DNA of 14,209 bases from SURF-32 sp964648365 (GTDB lineage: Bacteria; Planctomycetota; Phycisphaerae; UBA1845). Of this stretch, positions 13,686-14,209 are shown piece by piece (position 1 is the first letter of the stretch; every line of letters starts with the position of its first letter). Below the pieces are notes generated by a model. The model saw only the letters and a list, made by a program, of their open reading frames with translations, was not told the origin of the DNA and searched no databases. The position numbers were made by a program, and so were the translations under genes. The stretch covers positions 1-14,209 of the forward strand of contig CAZYLK010000166.1 of the NCBI GenBank assembly GCA_964648365.1, given 5' to 3'.

Positions 13686-13715
13686 GTTGACGGGCACGAG
13701 CGCGTCAACGGTTGA
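13686..13715. promoter_or_regulatory. Operator-like GTTGAC half-sites upstream of the RIC gene
   Basis: GTTGAC (13686-13691) and GTCAAC (13704-13709) form an inverted repeat with a 12-base gap. The second copy also joins the next half-site as TCAAC-G-GTTGA (13705-13715). They lie 13-42 bases upstream of the ATG. The half-site recalls the TTGAT of CRP/FNR regulators, but the 4-base spacing of that family is not present, so the regulator is not identified. Confidence 0.3.
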
Positions 13716-13771
13716 TTGTCGCTTCGATGAGCCATGTGCGGGGCGCGGCCGCTGCACTTCCGGCGGAATCG

Positions 13772-13818
13772 CGCGGGCTGAAGCCCGCGGCTCGGCGCTG
13801 ACGCGCGACTCGTCGCGC
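13772..13818. repeat. Two adjacent GC-rich hairpins between the NO reductase and RIC genes
   Basis: CGCGGGCT/AGCCCGCG (13772-13789) and GCGCGAC/GTCGCGC (13803-13818) are perfect dyads with 2-base centres. They lie just after the NO reductase stop codon in the 164-bp gap. No T-tract follows, so they may stabilise the upstream mRNA end or limit read-through rather than act as a classical terminator. An ACGCCGGGCT direct repeat (13825-13834 and 13840-13849) runs into the reductase 3' end. Confidence 0.6.
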
Positions 13819-13837
13819 TGACATACGCCGGGCTTAA

Positions 13838-14209
13838 CTACGCCGGGCTGACCGCGGCATCGATCGCGCCTTCCGTTTCACGCTTCACTGACCAGCCCGT
13901 CTTGAGTCCCAGAACGAACCAGGCCAGCACCACGGCGCCGCTCGCGAAGATCGTATCGCCTACGACGCGCAGCCAGCGGAGCGTGTCCATCAATGGGGTT
14001 TGTAGAAACTCCGCCGAACGGGCATACCAGAGGCCCTTCTCCACGCTCGCCCACGCCTGCAACAGGCCGACGGGCAGCAGGCTGATCAGCACCATCAGCA
14101 GGAGTCCGATGTTGATCGACCAGAAGGCATACGCGATCGGTCCGGTGCGCCAGGTCTGATGCATCGTCAGACCCTTGAGGCAAAACAGCATCAGGCCGAT
14201 GCCGAGCAT
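13838..14209 (-). CDS. norB: Quinol-dependent nitric oxide reductase (qNOR), C-terminal fragment
   Basis: Only the last 123 residues are in the window; the gene continues beyond the right edge and the leading ATG is probably internal. The enzyme reduces NO to N2O in the cytoplasmic membrane with electrons from quinol. Two transmembrane helices are visible, at about 24-51 (AYAFWSINIGLLLMVLISLL, then PVGLLQAW) and 83-102 (GDTIFASGAVVLAWFVLGLK). Between them is WASVEKGLWYARSAEFLQ, then TPLMDTLRWLRV, a stretch I associate with the single-subunit qNOR (NorZ type) rather than NorB of the cytochrome c type. The catalytic haem and non-haem iron ligands lie outside the window. It shares strand with the RIC gene, 164 bp downstream. 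Confidence 0.85.
   Translation of the reverse strand: MLGIGLMLFCLKGLTMHQTWRTGPIAYAFWSINIGLLLMVLISLLPVGLLQAWASVEKGLWYARSAEFLQTPLMDTLRWLRVVGDTIFASGAVVLAWFVLGLKTGWSVKRETEGAIDAAVSPA

Noticed and set aside
12489..13715. 408-codon plus-strand open frame across the methyltransferase and RIC genes
   Set aside because: It is antisense to two genes with clear catalytic motifs, and its translation is Arg/Val/His-rich with no recognisable domain.

Overview
The window is GC-rich, densely coding DNA that looks like a chromosome segment from a member of the Planctomycetota, possibly Phycisphaerae-like (an inference). The supporting evidence is the order glmU-like / prs / rplY / pth / rpsF / ssb / rplI on one strand, a free-standing LigD-N-terminal-type protein with an HWDLMLE motif, a large number of small lipoproteins, weak or absent Shine-Dalgarno (SD) sites on some genes, and short GC-rich palindromes scattered between genes. 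No phage, transposase or CRISPR signal was found.

Left part (1-5112). A complete glutamine-dependent asparagine synthase (asnB, minus) has an 8-bp tandem repeat in place of a normal ribosome-binding leader. Next come a TPR lipoprotein (minus) and a divergent LigD phosphoesterase-like protein (plus). A possible 66-aa coiled-coil protein, a 108-aa putative lipoprotein with a GTG start, and an HU/IHF-family DNA-binding protein with its own candidate promoter follow. Bases 1-82 hold no gene that I can see.

Centre (5271-10855, all minus). This is a housekeeping block transcribed right to left: tRNA-Gln(TTG), a palindrome-rich spacer, a short GlmU-type nucleotidyltransferase, PRPP synthetase, ribosomal protein L25/CTC, peptidyl-tRNA hydrolase, S6, SSB and L9. 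glmU and prs overlap by one base, so they are probably translationally coupled. The block joins nucleotide-sugar and PRPP supply with ribosome assembly and peptidyl-tRNA recycling. The usual rpsR (S18) is absent between ssb and rplI. A good sigma70-type promoter (TTGACA-N17-TACAAA with an upstream A-tract) lies about 300 bp upstream of the tRNA, which implies a long, hairpin-rich leader.

Right part (10955-14209). A 74-aa lipoprotein, a 511-bp stretch with no convincing gene and a 117-aa membrane-anchored protein lie on the plus strand. A minus-strand cassette follows: the C-terminus of a quinol-type nitric oxide reductase (cut by the window edge), a RIC/ScdA/YtfE di-iron protein for repair of Fe-S clusters, and a SAM-dependent methyltransferase only 24 bp behind it. 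NO reductase next to RIC points to nitric-oxide detoxification and damage repair. The methyltransferase is the unexplained member and the best candidate for new biology here.
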